Origin: Pseudomonadota bacterium
Lineage (GTDB): Bacteria; Pseudomonadota; Alphaproteobacteria; Sphingomonadales; Sphingomonadaceae
DNA: 14,761 nt
Assembly: GCA_963205285.1 (NCBI GenBank)
Contig: CAUJJQ010000095.1
Location: 1-14,761 of the forward strand
Reading direction: 5' to 3'
Under the pieces are notes generated by a model. It searched no databases, was not told the DNA's origin, and was given only the letters and a program-made list of their open reading frames with translations. Both the position numbers and the translations under genes were made by a program. Position 1 is the stretch's first letter. Each line of letters opens with the position of its first letter. Positions 7,001-14,427 of this stretch are shown in pieces.

Positions 7001-7918
7001 CTGACCAGCGCGGGCAGTTCGGTCACCAGTACGCTGGCGAGCATTGCCGAACAGCTGGGCGGCGAAGTCGGCTCTTTCTCTGGCTCGATCCGCCAGAAGG
7101 GCAAGAAGGTCTATGCCAACGGCACCCGCGTCGCGGATCTGGAAGCGGCGGCCAGCAAAATATTGTCCGATGCGCTGACAGGCGGCGGACTGACCGGCAT
7201 TTCGGGCGCGGTGCGCAAGGCGCTGGGATCCTCCAGCGATATCGACAAGGCCGTGAAAGAGGCGCTCAAAGTCCAGCAGGTCGAGGATTTGCTGGGCGGG
7301 ATCGGCGCCGCCATGACCAGGCAATTCCGGTCATTCGAGACGCAAGCGAAAGAGCGGGTCCGTATCGCGGAGCAATATGGATTCGACGTCGTCGAGATCG
7401 AGAAGCGCAACGTCGAAGACCGCGCGAAAATTGCTGAGCAGATTTTGGGCGAGCGGGTTGGGCCATTGCGCGACCTGCTAAAGGATATGCGTGTCGGCAG
7501 CCTGTTTGAAGGGACAGCAGCCGATCGTCGATCTGCCCTTTTGACTGATATCGCCAAGGCAAAAACCGATGCGGAGGCTGGAAAGGACGGCGCAGCGGCC
7601 ACTCTCGCCGATCTTCAGCGCCGGTTGATAGATACCAGTCGGGAGGCGTATGGCACTGCAGGCACCGAATATGCAAGTGATCGGTCTGACACTATCAGCA
7701 CCGCCGAGCGGATTATCGCGCTGGAAAATGATCGCGTGAAGGCGGCGCAAGATGCCGCCATTGCCACAAAAACAGCGGTGGAGGCCAATAACGCTCTGAC
7801 CAGTGAGAGTAACGACCTGCTGGCACGCATTGCCACCGGCATAGATCAGTTGTCGCTCGCTGGCATTCCCGCAGCTTCGGGGATGCCGGGCTCGATCGGC
7901 CGCTTGGTGGAGCTCTAG
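4091..7918 (+). CDS. Phage tail tape measure protein, 1275 residues
   Basis: The protein sets tail length by spanning the tail tube and helps DNA or tail-tip passage through the cell envelope. Evidence is its large size, position after the tail chaperone and before the tail hub, and typical composition. The N-terminus is Ala-rich and helical (MTDMVLAVRITADGAQLVSV), with a hydrophobic Gly/Ala segment at about residues 97-118. A low-complexity linker at about 375-490 contains repeated YRGGR motifs and a run of eight glycines. A predicted coiled coil follows at about 500-575 (NAAQRQLNATIEEAQERLAR). Near 910-945 there is a glycine-zipper hydrophobic segment (GGAIGGAIGGATGIPGMDIV), and the C-terminus is helical. 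No muramidase or peptidase motif was found. The frame is uninterrupted over 3.8 kb. It starts by ATGA overlap with the upstream gene, and its TAG is followed at once by the next start. Confidence 0.9.
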   Translation: MTDMVLAVRITADGAQLVSVARDGAASVAALKSETEKLDAAQRGGAVAAAAASAANKTLAVSEAEAAVAARAATGAQVQLGAATAASSGAVAGFSRGMGGLALVVGGVITAMGAATTRSLELGTNLAATSAQLGISTGALQGYRAAARASGTDVGALEGNISKLTQRIGQAAVGGRDAVNSFAALRVGFALTDGSVRGTEAVLHDVIERLNGIADPARRAQLGSALLGDEYQRIEPLLAGGAEGLQRLNAALDDQNDRLTPAQVATLAAANAEYKHMQETLGQSIAATVADNSAALLSLAHALGTVSNWSIRAAAAWGQLGSTLSDFSAGQYALLSGAMFGGAPAALGVLGRIAQHNQDERIERGSRSLLTSAPNGGGLYRGGRAVLPAPRPPGSLLYRGGRGPSAPGSLLYRPDFSPDTAGTPIVESAANAAARQRRVVAPARAPAPAALAHAGAAVAIPTAIAPRHRGGGGGGGGRGRNRGVSRAARDNGSDRDFARSLENTIKGINDRWSEQPSLIQQSNAAQRQLNATIEEAQERLARRGIGAQEAAALRDRISEAQQALSTVQNGLSRPFRDMIAASERQRDLQLLVLTGREQEADVLQRIQQMEEKGVEVTTDRRAQIEQMVDSEAEINRLLERRQLVVDAYSSTIGDVRSSLEDFFAGGSAGDFAANLESSMRRLQSRLRVESLFGDGLRDLEQKMRRETGFEGVVDTLGRQTTAASTHMAAVGESAMRLANSFDAAGDVVRAIGTSLPENSAITAQLTDLSTSLGQEITRGILSDLEQTGWMQGTDIVATGRREPERPTLANMSPNDFMRDAARVVVAPLREGIDGLDRLLGTSIAGPLAGALEGGLVGKWRAGDVGMVLGAVQGTGKIKGKAGKKLGQAMDGAEQGYQIAQIGKMLGIKSSSTGGAIGGAIGGATGIPGMDIVGSIVGSVLGGLLKKTPKGTLSITADGATYAGSGKLRESLTSAGSSVTSTLASIAEQLGGEVGSFSGSIRQKGKKVYANGTRVADLEAAASKILSDALTGGGLTGISGAVRKALGSSSDIDKAVKEALKVQQVEDLLGGIGAAMTRQFRSFETQAKERVRIAEQYGFDVVEIEKRNVEDRAKIAEQILGERVGPLRDLLKDMRVGSLFEGTAADRRSALLTDIAKAKTDAEAGKDGAAATLADLQRRLIDTSREAYGTAGTEYASDRSDTISTAERIIALENDRVKAAQDAAIATKTAVEANNALTSESNDLLARIATGIDQLSLAGIPAASGMPGSIGRLVEL

Positions 7919-10900
7919 GTGCAAATCTGCTTCCTCCGTGCATGGCCCCGAGACGCCGCCAGCGCAGCCGAGTATCAAATTCGTTTGGCGGGTGGCGGCA
8001 CGGCTCGTGCCTTCCACCTCGGGGGTCTCCATTATCGCGCCGGACTATTCGAATTTCCACGTTTTACCGCAACCATCGGTGTGGATGAGACGGGGTTTAC
8101 CGGTCGCACGCTGCCCGCATCCGCGCAGATTGATGTTATACCAAACGACGTCGCCCTGCGTGATCAGATGTTGGCGTTGCATTGGCGCGCGGCGCGCCTG
8201 GAAATCGACGCAGCGGATGAGGAAGTCGCAATCCCACCCCGTTTGTTGACCGGTATTGTTGATGACATAAGCTATGCCGACAGCCGCTTCCGCCTGCGCA
8301 TCGCCGACGGCTCTCAACGGTTTGATAAAAATGTTTTGGGAAAGCCATTTGCTGGGACAGGTGGCATAGAAGGCTATAGCGGCGCTGCTGGTCGTCCGAA
8401 GCGTCGCAGCTGGGGTGATTGCTGGAACATTGAAGGTCGATTGCTCGACCAGGCCAACAATATCTGGGAATTTGGCGATCCGGCCTATCCTCTCAATGCG
8501 TTCACATCCCTAAAGGACATGGGTCGTGCTGGAACGCTGGCCATAATCGGCTGGCAAGGTTCGATTGCCGCCACATTGACTGCGCTCCAGGCATCAACGC
8601 CTGCGCACGGCGGTGGCTGCGCCGCTCCATCAATCGCATGCGCAAAATGGTGGACACAGCCTGCAGGGCCGCTGACAGCCGATATTCAGGGAGAAATTGG
8701 CACCGGTTATGTCAACAATGCACCTGCTATAGCCTCCCGCATCGTTGAGCTGGCGGGAGGCGCGCCTATCAGCAATCTGGCAACGGCGATTGGATGGCGC
8801 AGTGGCGCGGCTGGGTGGCATGTTGATCGCGAAAACGCTAGTTGGGCCGAGGCGTTGGATGCAATTTGTCTCGGCGTATCGCTGCTATGGATCGTAAATC
8901 CTGACGGCACCGTCACGCTCCGGCAATGCAGCTTTGACGATCCAGCACCTGCCGTAAAGGCGATATATCTTAGTCGCGAACGCACACTGCCGCCGACTTC
9001 TACACGAAAACTGACGTATAAACGGAATAATCGCCAGCATAACGACGGCGAAATCAGCGCAGCCGTGCTGGCGAACGATGTCACCTATGCCGATGGGACG
9101 CCGGTTGAGGCGCTGAAGCCCGCCGAGCCGGGCGCGACGCTGGGTGCGACATATGGCACCAATGTCGGCGGACTGCCGGTGGCCATTCAGCCGGGCAATA
9201 TTTTGGGCGGCGGCAAGATTGACGCGGGGCAGGTGCTGTATAGCGGCGGTGGGCCAACAGTCGTGTCGCTGCAACCGGCAGAAGCGGGGGCGACGTTGGG
9301 TGCGCGGGCGGGCACCAATTTGGTGGACAGCGGCGGGGTGACGCTGGGTGATGGCGCGATCAAAAATCTGGCCATTTCCATCGGTTCCAACGGTGCCTTG
9401 GCCGGCGCTGGCGGCGGACAGGTTACCATTGGTGGGCTGGGCTATAATGGCGATCTGTCGGCGACCGCTGGCGACAATATGATCCGCAATGCCGCGCTGG
9501 CGACCAGCGCGACAGACTGGGTCGTGACCATGGGGACGGCCACGCGCGTCACATCCACCACAGCAGGCGACCAACCGGCATATATGCGGGCGACGGGCAG
9601 TGCCAACCTCATCGCGCTTAACGGGGGCGGCACCGGCACCAGCGCGATTGCGGTGCGCGGCGGCACGCGGTTATTCCTGTCATGGCTGGCGCGGGCGGAT
9701 GTAGCCAATGTCACGGGTGGCGGTGCCAATGCGCGGCGATGCTATGTGCGCGTCACATATTATAACGCGGCGGGCAGCTATATCGGCATTGCCGATATTT
9801 CAGACGCGGCCAAGGCGGCGACCAATGGCGAAGCGGGTGGGTGCAGCCCGAATTGGGAATTGCACAGCGGATTTGCCGATGCACCTGCGGCGGCTGCATT
9901 CGCCCAAATCGCGATCTTCCCCGTGCTTGGATCAACAGGGGCTGGCAAGTTTATAGACGTCGCGAAGCCGGTTTTGACGGTCGCGCAGGCGGGCGCTGAC
10001 CGCACGGTCGATCAGTTGCAGGCGCAGCAAATCCAACCGCGCGCGACGGTCGGCGATAATCTGATGCGCAATGGCGACTTTTTCACCGGCAGCGACATGT
10101 GGTGGACATCGCCAGCGGGTGGTTACGCCACCGCCGATCTGGCGTGGCGCAGCGGCGCGGCGGAAAATGTGCCGGGCTGGTTGCGTTATACTGCGCCAGC
10201 GGCGGGCACCGCGCGCGCAACCTACACCCCGACGCGGTTCGACCGCGCTGCGCCGTTCAACAAGGATGACGGCATCCCCGTCATTCCGGGCAAGGAATAT
10301 TGGCTCCAATTTGTTTACCGGTCTGATGGCGACATTCAGTTCGGCTGTGACGCATGGTTTTACAATGGCGCGACACAAATCGCCGCCGCGCAAGCGTTCA
10401 TCGGTGGCCCGTTCGCGCCGGGAGGCGCAACATTCACCGCCAATACCGGTGGTGCGTTGGTGCGCGCGGCCATCGCCAAAATCACTGTGCCGGCAGGGTC
10501 GAACATCGTTTTCCTGCGCCACACATTCGCAAGGCCGGGGGGGAGCGGCGCAACATATGGCGAAATCAGCCTTGTCACCCTCACCGCCGCCGAACCGGGC
10601 GCGACTGTCGGCGCGCGCAGCGGGGTCAATCTGGTGGACAGCGGCGGCGCGGCGCTGGGCGACAGTTCGATCAAAAATCTGGCGATTTCCATCGGTTCCA
10701 ACGGCGCTTTGACCGGCGCTGGCGGCGGGCAGGTGACGATTGGCGGGCTGGGTTACACCGGCGCGCTCGATGCTGACAAGTTCGCCGGTTCGGCGGCGGA
10801 CACAAAATTGACCGGCATTGAAAGCGGTGCGGACGTCACCAAAAATGCGGCGGTCAGCATCGCACCGCCGCCGCCGCAGATCATCCAGCGCGATTGGCAG

Positions 10901-11617
10901 GGTACGCCAAAATCGGGGCAATTCAATCGTGTCGTGACGCCGGTTGTAACAAAGGGCGGCGCGTCGATCCGCACCGACAATGCGACGACATACAGCATCA
11001 CCACCAGCGGCGTGACGGCGACGGTGAACAACACAAATGGATCGGCGGACAAAGGACGCATCACCATGACGGCGGGCGGGCCGGGGTCAATCAGCCTGAC
11101 GGTGACGCGCGATAGCATCGCCTATGGCCCATATGCCATCCCCGTCACGGTGGAGGATGACGCCCCACCCAGCAATGGCGGGTCGGGCGGCGGCACCGAC
11201 AGCACGTTGGAGGATGCGAACAGCACGTCATTCGTCCAGATGACATCGGCGGACAGCGGCGAGGCTGTTTTTGAGGCGACGATCACGGCGGGTCAGAAAC
11301 TGAAAGGGGTCGCGCCGCTCACCTATAACTGGAGCCACAATAGTTCCAGTGGCACCAATAAGCTGGTCGCAAAATGGCAATATAGTAGCGACGGCGGTTC
11401 GACGTGGAATGATTTTGACACGGCGATCACTGGCAGCGACGCCAGTTGGTCGGCGGTCGATCTGTCGGGTGAACCGGGCAGCATCACGGTCAATCAGGAA
11501 AAATCGGGACTTTCAGCGGGCACATACAAGGCGCGGTTGGTCGGCGCGAAAAACAGCAGCAGCGGCAATGCAATCACGATTGCGACCGGTGCGGCCACCC
11601 TGTCGGTTACCAGTTAA
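7919..11617 (+). CDS. Tail hub/fibre protein with duplicated linker and two carbohydrate-binding-like modules
   Basis: This 1232-residue protein follows the tape measure gene with no gap (TAG then GTG at 7919). GGAG at 7907-7910 supports the GTG start. Residues 1 to about 390 look like a tail hub or baseplate domain: AWPRDAASAAEYQIRLAGGG, then TATIGVDETGFTGRTLPA, ending with a segment such as NPDGTVTLRQCSFDD. After that it is modular. A 65-residue linker unit starting at residue 451 recurs at 888, and a shorter related piece lies at about 399. Two jelly-roll-like modules, beginning GDNMIRN (518) and GDNLMRN (712), resemble the carbohydrate-binding modules seen in phage fibres. The C-terminus from about 980 has PPPP, then beta-rich Ig-like stretches, including WQYSSDGGSTWNDF. 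The protein probably combines hub and receptor binding. Domain functions are inferred from motif style. The frame is intact. Confidence 0.8.
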   Translation: MQICFLRAWPRDAASAAEYQIRLAGGGTARAFHLGGLHYRAGLFEFPRFTATIGVDETGFTGRTLPASAQIDVIPNDVALRDQMLALHWRAARLEIDAADEEVAIPPRLLTGIVDDISYADSRFRLRIADGSQRFDKNVLGKPFAGTGGIEGYSGAAGRPKRRSWGDCWNIEGRLLDQANNIWEFGDPAYPLNAFTSLKDMGRAGTLAIIGWQGSIAATLTALQASTPAHGGGCAAPSIACAKWWTQPAGPLTADIQGEIGTGYVNNAPAIASRIVELAGGAPISNLATAIGWRSGAAGWHVDRENASWAEALDAICLGVSLLWIVNPDGTVTLRQCSFDDPAPAVKAIYLSRERTLPPTSTRKLTYKRNNRQHNDGEISAAVLANDVTYADGTPVEALKPAEPGATLGATYGTNVGGLPVAIQPGNILGGGKIDAGQVLYSGGGPTVVSLQPAEAGATLGARAGTNLVDSGGVTLGDGAIKNLAISIGSNGALAGAGGGQVTIGGLGYNGDLSATAGDNMIRNAALATSATDWVVTMGTATRVTSTTAGDQPAYMRATGSANLIALNGGGTGTSAIAVRGGTRLFLSWLARADVANVTGGGANARRCYVRVTYYNAAGSYIGIADISDAAKAATNGEAGGCSPNWELHSGFADAPAAAAFAQIAIFPVLGSTGAGKFIDVAKPVLTVAQAGADRTVDQLQAQQIQPRATVGDNLMRNGDFFTGSDMWWTSPAGGYATADLAWRSGAAENVPGWLRYTAPAAGTARATYTPTRFDRAAPFNKDDGIPVIPGKEYWLQFVYRSDGDIQFGCDAWFYNGATQIAAAQAFIGGPFAPGGATFTANTGGALVRAAIAKITVPAGSNIVFLRHTFARPGGSGATYGEISLVTLTAAEPGATVGARSGVNLVDSGGAALGDSSIKNLAISIGSNGALTGAGGGQVTIGGLGYTGALDADKFAGSAADTKLTGIESGADVTKNAAVSIAPPPPQIIQRDWQGTPKSGQFNRVVTPVVTKGGASIRTDNATTYSITTSGVTATVNNTNGSADKGRITMTAGGPGSISLTVTRDSIAYGPYAIPVTVEDDAPPSNGGSGGGTDSTLEDANSTSFVQMTSADSGEAVFEATITAGQKLKGVAPLTYNWSHNSSSGTNKLVAKWQYSSDGGSTWNDFDTAITGSDASWSAVDLSGEPGSITVNQEKSGLSAGTYKARLVGAKNSSSGNAITIATGAATLSVTS
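9269..9463 (+). repeat. Intragenic duplicated unit, copy 1
   Basis: This encodes 65 residues that recur as copy 2 at 10580-10774, offset exactly 1311 bp (437 codons). Shared core runs include IKNLAISIGSNGAL and GAGGGQVTIGGLGY. Differences are mostly third-position or conservative changes. A partial third relative (PAEPGATLGATYGTN) begins at 9113. The unit flanks the binding-like modules and probably acts as a structural linker. Confidence 0.9.
10580..10774 (+). repeat. Intragenic duplicated unit, copy 2
   Basis: This is the second copy of the 65-residue unit of the tail hub/fibre gene. It begins with AAEPGATVGARSGVNLVDSG and keeps the IKNLAISIGSNGAL core. It follows the second carbohydrate-binding-like module and precedes the C-terminal Ig-like region. 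Confidence 0.9.
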
Positions 11618-11628
11618 GGAGCAAAAAC

Positions 11629-12015
11629 ATGGCAGATTATCTCGATGCACCCGCACTGATCCGCAAGTTCCGGTTCTATGCCTTCGGTGGGACCGCGCCC
11701 GATGAAATATGCGATGCACTGCAAACCATTCCGGGGGCGGATGCAGACGTCATCTGCACCGGGGGCGAGCTGCTCTATGCCCATTTTGACCTGCTAGATG
11801 GGGCGGGCCGCGCGCTTACCGCCGAAATATATCAGCATGCCGTCCAGCAAGGCTGGGCAGGCTTTTGCCAAGGCGGCCGCGCGGCGAATATTGTCGCGGC
11901 AATCGACACGATGGCGCATGATGGCACTGACGATTTTACCGCTTGGCCCGCGCCTGAGACCGTTCGGCGCGGCGGCTTTGATTGGCGGGCAGCGCCACAG
12001 CCCGAATTGAGCTGA
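11629..12015 (+). CDS. Hypothetical phage tail-region protein, 128 residues
   Basis: The ATG at 11629 has a strong AAGGAG (11616-11621) ahead of it, partly within the stop of the hub gene. The product starts MADYLDAPALIRKFRFYAFG and has LYAHFDLLDGAGRALTAEIY and GWAGFCQGGRAANIVAAIDT. It has no signal peptide or membrane segment and ends QPELS. I do not recognise the family. Its position directly after the large tail hub/fibre gene and before other tail-region genes suggests a tail accessory or fibre-assembly role, which is inference from context. The frame is intact and ends 4 bp before the next ATG. Confidence 0.72.
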   Translation: MADYLDAPALIRKFRFYAFGGTAPDEICDALQTIPGADADVICTGGELLYAHFDLLDGAGRALTAEIYQHAVQQGWAGFCQGGRAANIVAAIDTMAHDGTDDFTAWPAPETVRRGGFDWRAAPQPELS

Positions 12016-12019
12016 GGCG

Positions 12020-12370
12020 ATGGCGGTCGATGCACCTACCGCCGAATGGCTCCGGTCGCCCGGCTTGTCGGTCGTCTCCAGTGGTGCAGCCGCATGGGGT
12101 GACATCGCCGCGACCAGCGAAATCGGCTGCTGCCTGTCAGCTATCGCTGACGCGCAAGCTGACGCCGACAGGCTTCGTGCTTTTTTTGGCGCTCCCCGCG
12201 CCATTGAAACACTGATGGTACCAGGTGCCATGCTCTCGCTGCTCGGTCGCGCAGTCACCATATTTGCAGATGCTGAAGGATATCGGGCGGGTTCGATCGT
12301 GTTTGTCATCGGCGTCGCTGAGCGGGACGACGGCATGTCTAAATTAACAGTGATCCGGAGACTCGCATGA
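12020..12370 (+). CDS. Hypothetical phage protein, 116 residues
   Basis: The ATG at 12020 has only a close AGG (12014-12016), so translation is probably coupled to the preceding gene, which ends 4 bp upstream. The product begins MAVDAPTAEWLRSPGLSVVS, has a segment CCLSAIADAQADADRLRAFF, and a hydrophobic beta-like C-terminal half (SIVFVIGVAERDDGMSKLTV). No known motif is recognised. The stop overlaps the next ATG by 4 nt (ATGA at 12367-12370). A small structural or assembly role in the tail tip is the most natural guess from its neighbours. Nothing in the sequence proves it. Confidence 0.7.
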   Translation: MAVDAPTAEWLRSPGLSVVSSGAAAWGDIAATSEIGCCLSAIADAQADADRLRAFFGAPRAIETLMVPGAMLSLLGRAVTIFADAEGYRAGSIVFVIGVAERDDGMSKLTVIRRLA

Positions 12371-13116
12371 TCGCCATTGTCCGACCAGAAGCGATTGCTG
12401 CAATAATCGCGTCGACCAACAACGCTAACAGCGCCAACATGCTGACCGCGCCGCCGCGAGAGGTGTGGCTGGCAGCATCGGCAACCACTCATCATATCGA
12501 CTTGGATTTGGGGGTGGCTTTACCGATTGATACCATATTCATTGGCTCGACCAACGCAGCGAGCGGCGCAACCATCACTGTTTCACGTGGTACTGGCATG
12601 GGTGCTGGCCTGACGGGTGAGGGCACCGTCGCCCTGCGTCTAACTGGCGCCGAAGGGCCGCGATATAGTGGCATTTTTATGCGGGCCGCTGGTGCGCCGG
12701 CCGCTCGATATTTCCGCATCACTATCACTCTGCCGACGGCCGCGCCTTTGGAAGTTGGTATCGTGGCAGCGGGCAGCAGCTTTCGTCGCCAAGTCGCCTA
12801 TCCAACATCGCGCGTCGCGATCGATACATCGAGCAGGGTTGATCTTTGGGATGGAGGATTCGGCGTCGGTGAAGGTGTGACAAAAGCGGGGTACAGGTTC
12901 AAGTTTATCGACCTCGATAAAGCGGGGAGGGATATGCTCTGGTCACTCGTTTCCAAAAGGGGTAACCGCAAGCCTGTTATCGTCGTCGAGGATGATGAAG
13001 AGCTGCCGCTCGACGATGCCGCTGTCCACTATGGCCTGTTGGATCGCTTCGAGCCTTGGGAGCGGGCCAATGCTGCCGATACGGTCTGGGCCATGGGCAT
13101 GACCGAATGGTTATGA
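12367..13116 (+). CDS. Putative phage tail structural protein, 249 residues
   Basis: The start overlaps the upstream stop by 4 nt and the stop overlaps the downstream amidase start by 4 nt. The N-terminal half is beta-rich and Gly/Ala-rich (HIDLDLGVALPIDTIFIGST, ARYFRITITLPTAAPLEVGI), resembling a discoidin or galactose-binding-like sandwich. The C-terminal half has YRFKFIDLDKAGRDMLWSLV and ends DTVWAMGMTEWL, a pattern similar to tail-tip or distal-tail proteins that contact the tube. There is no signal peptide. The call as a tail protein rests mainly on position between tail and lysis genes and on fold impression, not on a named family. Confidence 0.68.
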   Translation: MIAIVRPEAIAAIIASTNNANSANMLTAPPREVWLAASATTHHIDLDLGVALPIDTIFIGSTNAASGATITVSRGTGMGAGLTGEGTVALRLTGAEGPRYSGIFMRAAGAPAARYFRITITLPTAAPLEVGIVAAGSSFRRQVAYPTSRVAIDTSSRVDLWDGGFGVGEGVTKAGYRFKFIDLDKAGRDMLWSLVSKRGNRKPVIVVEDDEELPLDDAAVHYGLLDRFEPWERANAADTVWAMGMTEWL

Positions 13117-13640
13117 CCGCCCCCCTCCGGCAACCGACCCCGGTGCAGCGACCGGCTACTGCCTATGCATTTGGCATGCGCAAGATCACCCTTCTGGCCG
13201 TCCACTGCACCGCGACACTGGCTGGGCGCCCGTTCAACGTGGATGCGATTCGGGCGATGCATTTGGCCCGTGGGTGGTCAGATATCGGTTACCATAAGTT
13301 GATTGGCATCGCAGGCGAAACCTGGGACGGTCGCCCCGAGTCCCTTCCAGGTGCACATGCCAAAGGTTTCAACGCTGCCAGCCTCGCCGTTTGCTATGTC
13401 GGCGGCATCGGTGCCAATGGTCGTCCGACCGATACGCGCACTGATGCGCAGACCGCCGCCCTCGCGGCTGTTTTGAAGGAGTGGCGGCAGCGATTCCCGG
13501 ACGCCAAGATACGCGGTCATCGCGATCTCTCACCTGACCTCAATAGAGATGGACGCATCACGTCAAACGAGTGGCTCAAGGACTGCCCATGCTTTGATGT
13601 TCGCGATTGGTGCCACACCGTCGGAATAGATCCCAAATGA
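13113..13640 (+). CDS. Endolysin: N-acetylmuramoyl-L-alanine amidase, T7-lysozyme type, with EF-hand-like loop
   Basis: The enzyme cuts the bond between N-acetylmuramic acid and L-alanine in peptidoglycan for lysis. Motifs align with T7 lysozyme: LLAVHCTAT (zinc His31), DIGYH (Tyr60), GAHAKGFN, IRGHRD (zinc His136) and LKDCPCFD (Lys156, zinc Cys158). All catalytic residues are therefore present. Between His136 and Cys158 is DLNRDGRITSNE, which fits the EF-hand calcium loop D-x-N-x-D-G-x-I-x-x-x-E (residues 142-153), an insertion relative to T7. The chosen ATG at 13113 overlaps the upstream stop (ATGA) and gives 175 residues. An internal ATG at 13176 would give 154 residues starting MRKITLLAVH and is a fair alternative. 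No signal peptide is present, so export depends on the holin encoded next. Confidence 0.9.
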   Translation: MTAPLRQPTPVQRPATAYAFGMRKITLLAVHCTATLAGRPFNVDAIRAMHLARGWSDIGYHKLIGIAGETWDGRPESLPGAHAKGFNAASLAVCYVGGIGANGRPTDTRTDAQTAALAAVLKEWRQRFPDAKIRGHRDLSPDLNRDGRITSNEWLKDCPCFDVRDWCHTVGIDPK

Positions 13641-14008
13641 TTGCGGATGAAATCGACGATCTGGCAGTTCCGCGAACGCCAGCGGAGGCGAAGCGCCATT
13701 GGATGATTGATCGTCTATGGTCGATTTTCATATTCAATTCTGTGCTTATTTTGTTCCTCATCGGAATTGTATGGCTTGGACGGTGGCCCGAGGCACTTTC
13801 CTATCGCAGACTCTCCCTGCTGGGTTTCGTCGCCATAGTCGCGCAGTCGATTCAAATTGCTATCGTGATGGCATTCTCCCTTGGCGGCCCTGTCGGTCGG
13901 TGGCGGGCACGTTGGGGAGACCGATCGGTGGCAGCGGATGACGATGAAACTGCTGCACGCTGTGCCTATGACGCTGGTGGTGGCGATGACCAGAAGGTGG
14001 CGACATGA
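13637..14008 (+). CDS. Putative holin, two transmembrane segments
   Basis: The 123-residue product has a charged N-terminus (MIADEIDDLAVPRTPAEAKR), a first membrane segment at about residues 29-48 (FNSVLILFLIGIVWLG), a short basic loop, a second membrane segment at about 61-83 (LLGFVAIVAQSIQIAIVMAF), and a hydrophilic C-terminus ending QKVAT. Two-TM topology, small size and location between endolysin and spanins fit a class II holin, which forms membrane holes to release the endolysin. There is no sequence family I recognise, so it could also be a superinfection-type or accessory membrane protein. The start and stop both overlap neighbours by ATGA. Confidence 0.72.
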   Translation: MIADEIDDLAVPRTPAEAKRHWMIDRLWSIFIFNSVLILFLIGIVWLGRWPEALSYRRLSLLGFVAIVAQSIQIAIVMAFSLGGPVGRWRARWGDRSVAADDDETAARCAYDAGGGDDQKVAT

Positions 14009-14427
14009 CCAGCATCATCGCATGGATGATTGCTCGCGGGATATCACCTCGCATCGCTGCGGCGGTGGTGCGAATTGCTGGAATACTCCTCGCGCTAGCG
14101 GTCGCGGTGGGGCTTTGGAATTTATGGATCATTCGCCATGATCGGGCGACCATCGACAAGCATGAATCCGGAGTCCAAATCGAGATCGAGCGAGCCGGTC
14201 GCGCGGCTGATCGGTCATTGGTTGAGCGTCAGACTGCTGGCGAGAGGTCTGTAAGTTTTGAGCGAAGGGGATTCGACAATGCAACGCGTGACATTCCGCA
14301 TGAGGGTCTCACTCGTCGTCAGCGCATCGATCTTTGTCTCGAGCTGCGCGACGGTGGAGCGGACACGACTGTCATCCCCCAGTGCGCAGATATTCGAGCA
14401 AGAGCAGCGCCCCGCCGCAACGATTGA
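14005..14427 (+). CDS. Rz: Inner-membrane spanin subunit, Rz-like
   Basis: The 140-residue product starts MTSIIAWMIARGI and has one N-terminal membrane anchor (about residues 21-43, VVRIAGILLALAVAVGLWNL). A periplasmic helical, charged region follows (VQIEIERAGRAADRSLVERQ). This is the layout of an i-spanin. Spanins join inner and outer membranes in the last step of lysis of Gram-negative hosts. Identification rests on topology, position after the holin, and the out-of-frame lipoprotein gene nested in its 3' part. The ATG overlaps the holin stop (ATGA at 14005-14008). Confidence 0.8.
   Translation: MTSIIAWMIARGISPRIAAAVVRIAGILLALAVAVGLWNLWIIRHDRATIDKHESGVQIEIERAGRAADRSLVERQTAGERSVSFERRGFDNATRDIPHEGLTRRQRIDLCLELRDGGADTTVIPQCADIRARAAPRRND

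Noticed and set aside
9113..10774. Diversity-generating retroelement (template/variable repeat)
   Set aside because: The two copies differ mainly at synonymous positions, not at adenines. No reverse transcriptase is visible.
9932..10921. Minus-strand frame of 329 codons opposite the fibre gene
   Set aside because: It is an Arg-rich shadow frame across a modular gene with clear plus-strand repeats preserved at protein level.
4091..13640. Gene transfer agent (RcGTA-like) cluster
   Set aside because: The gene order after the tape measure lacks the DUF2460, DUF2163 and NlpC/P60 genes typical of GTAs, and a full phage-type lysis cassette with spanins is present.
14258..14278. TTG start extending Rz1 by seven residues
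   Set aside because: The ATG at 14279 has AAGGGG 8 nt ahead and gives a standard lipoprotein signal peptide.
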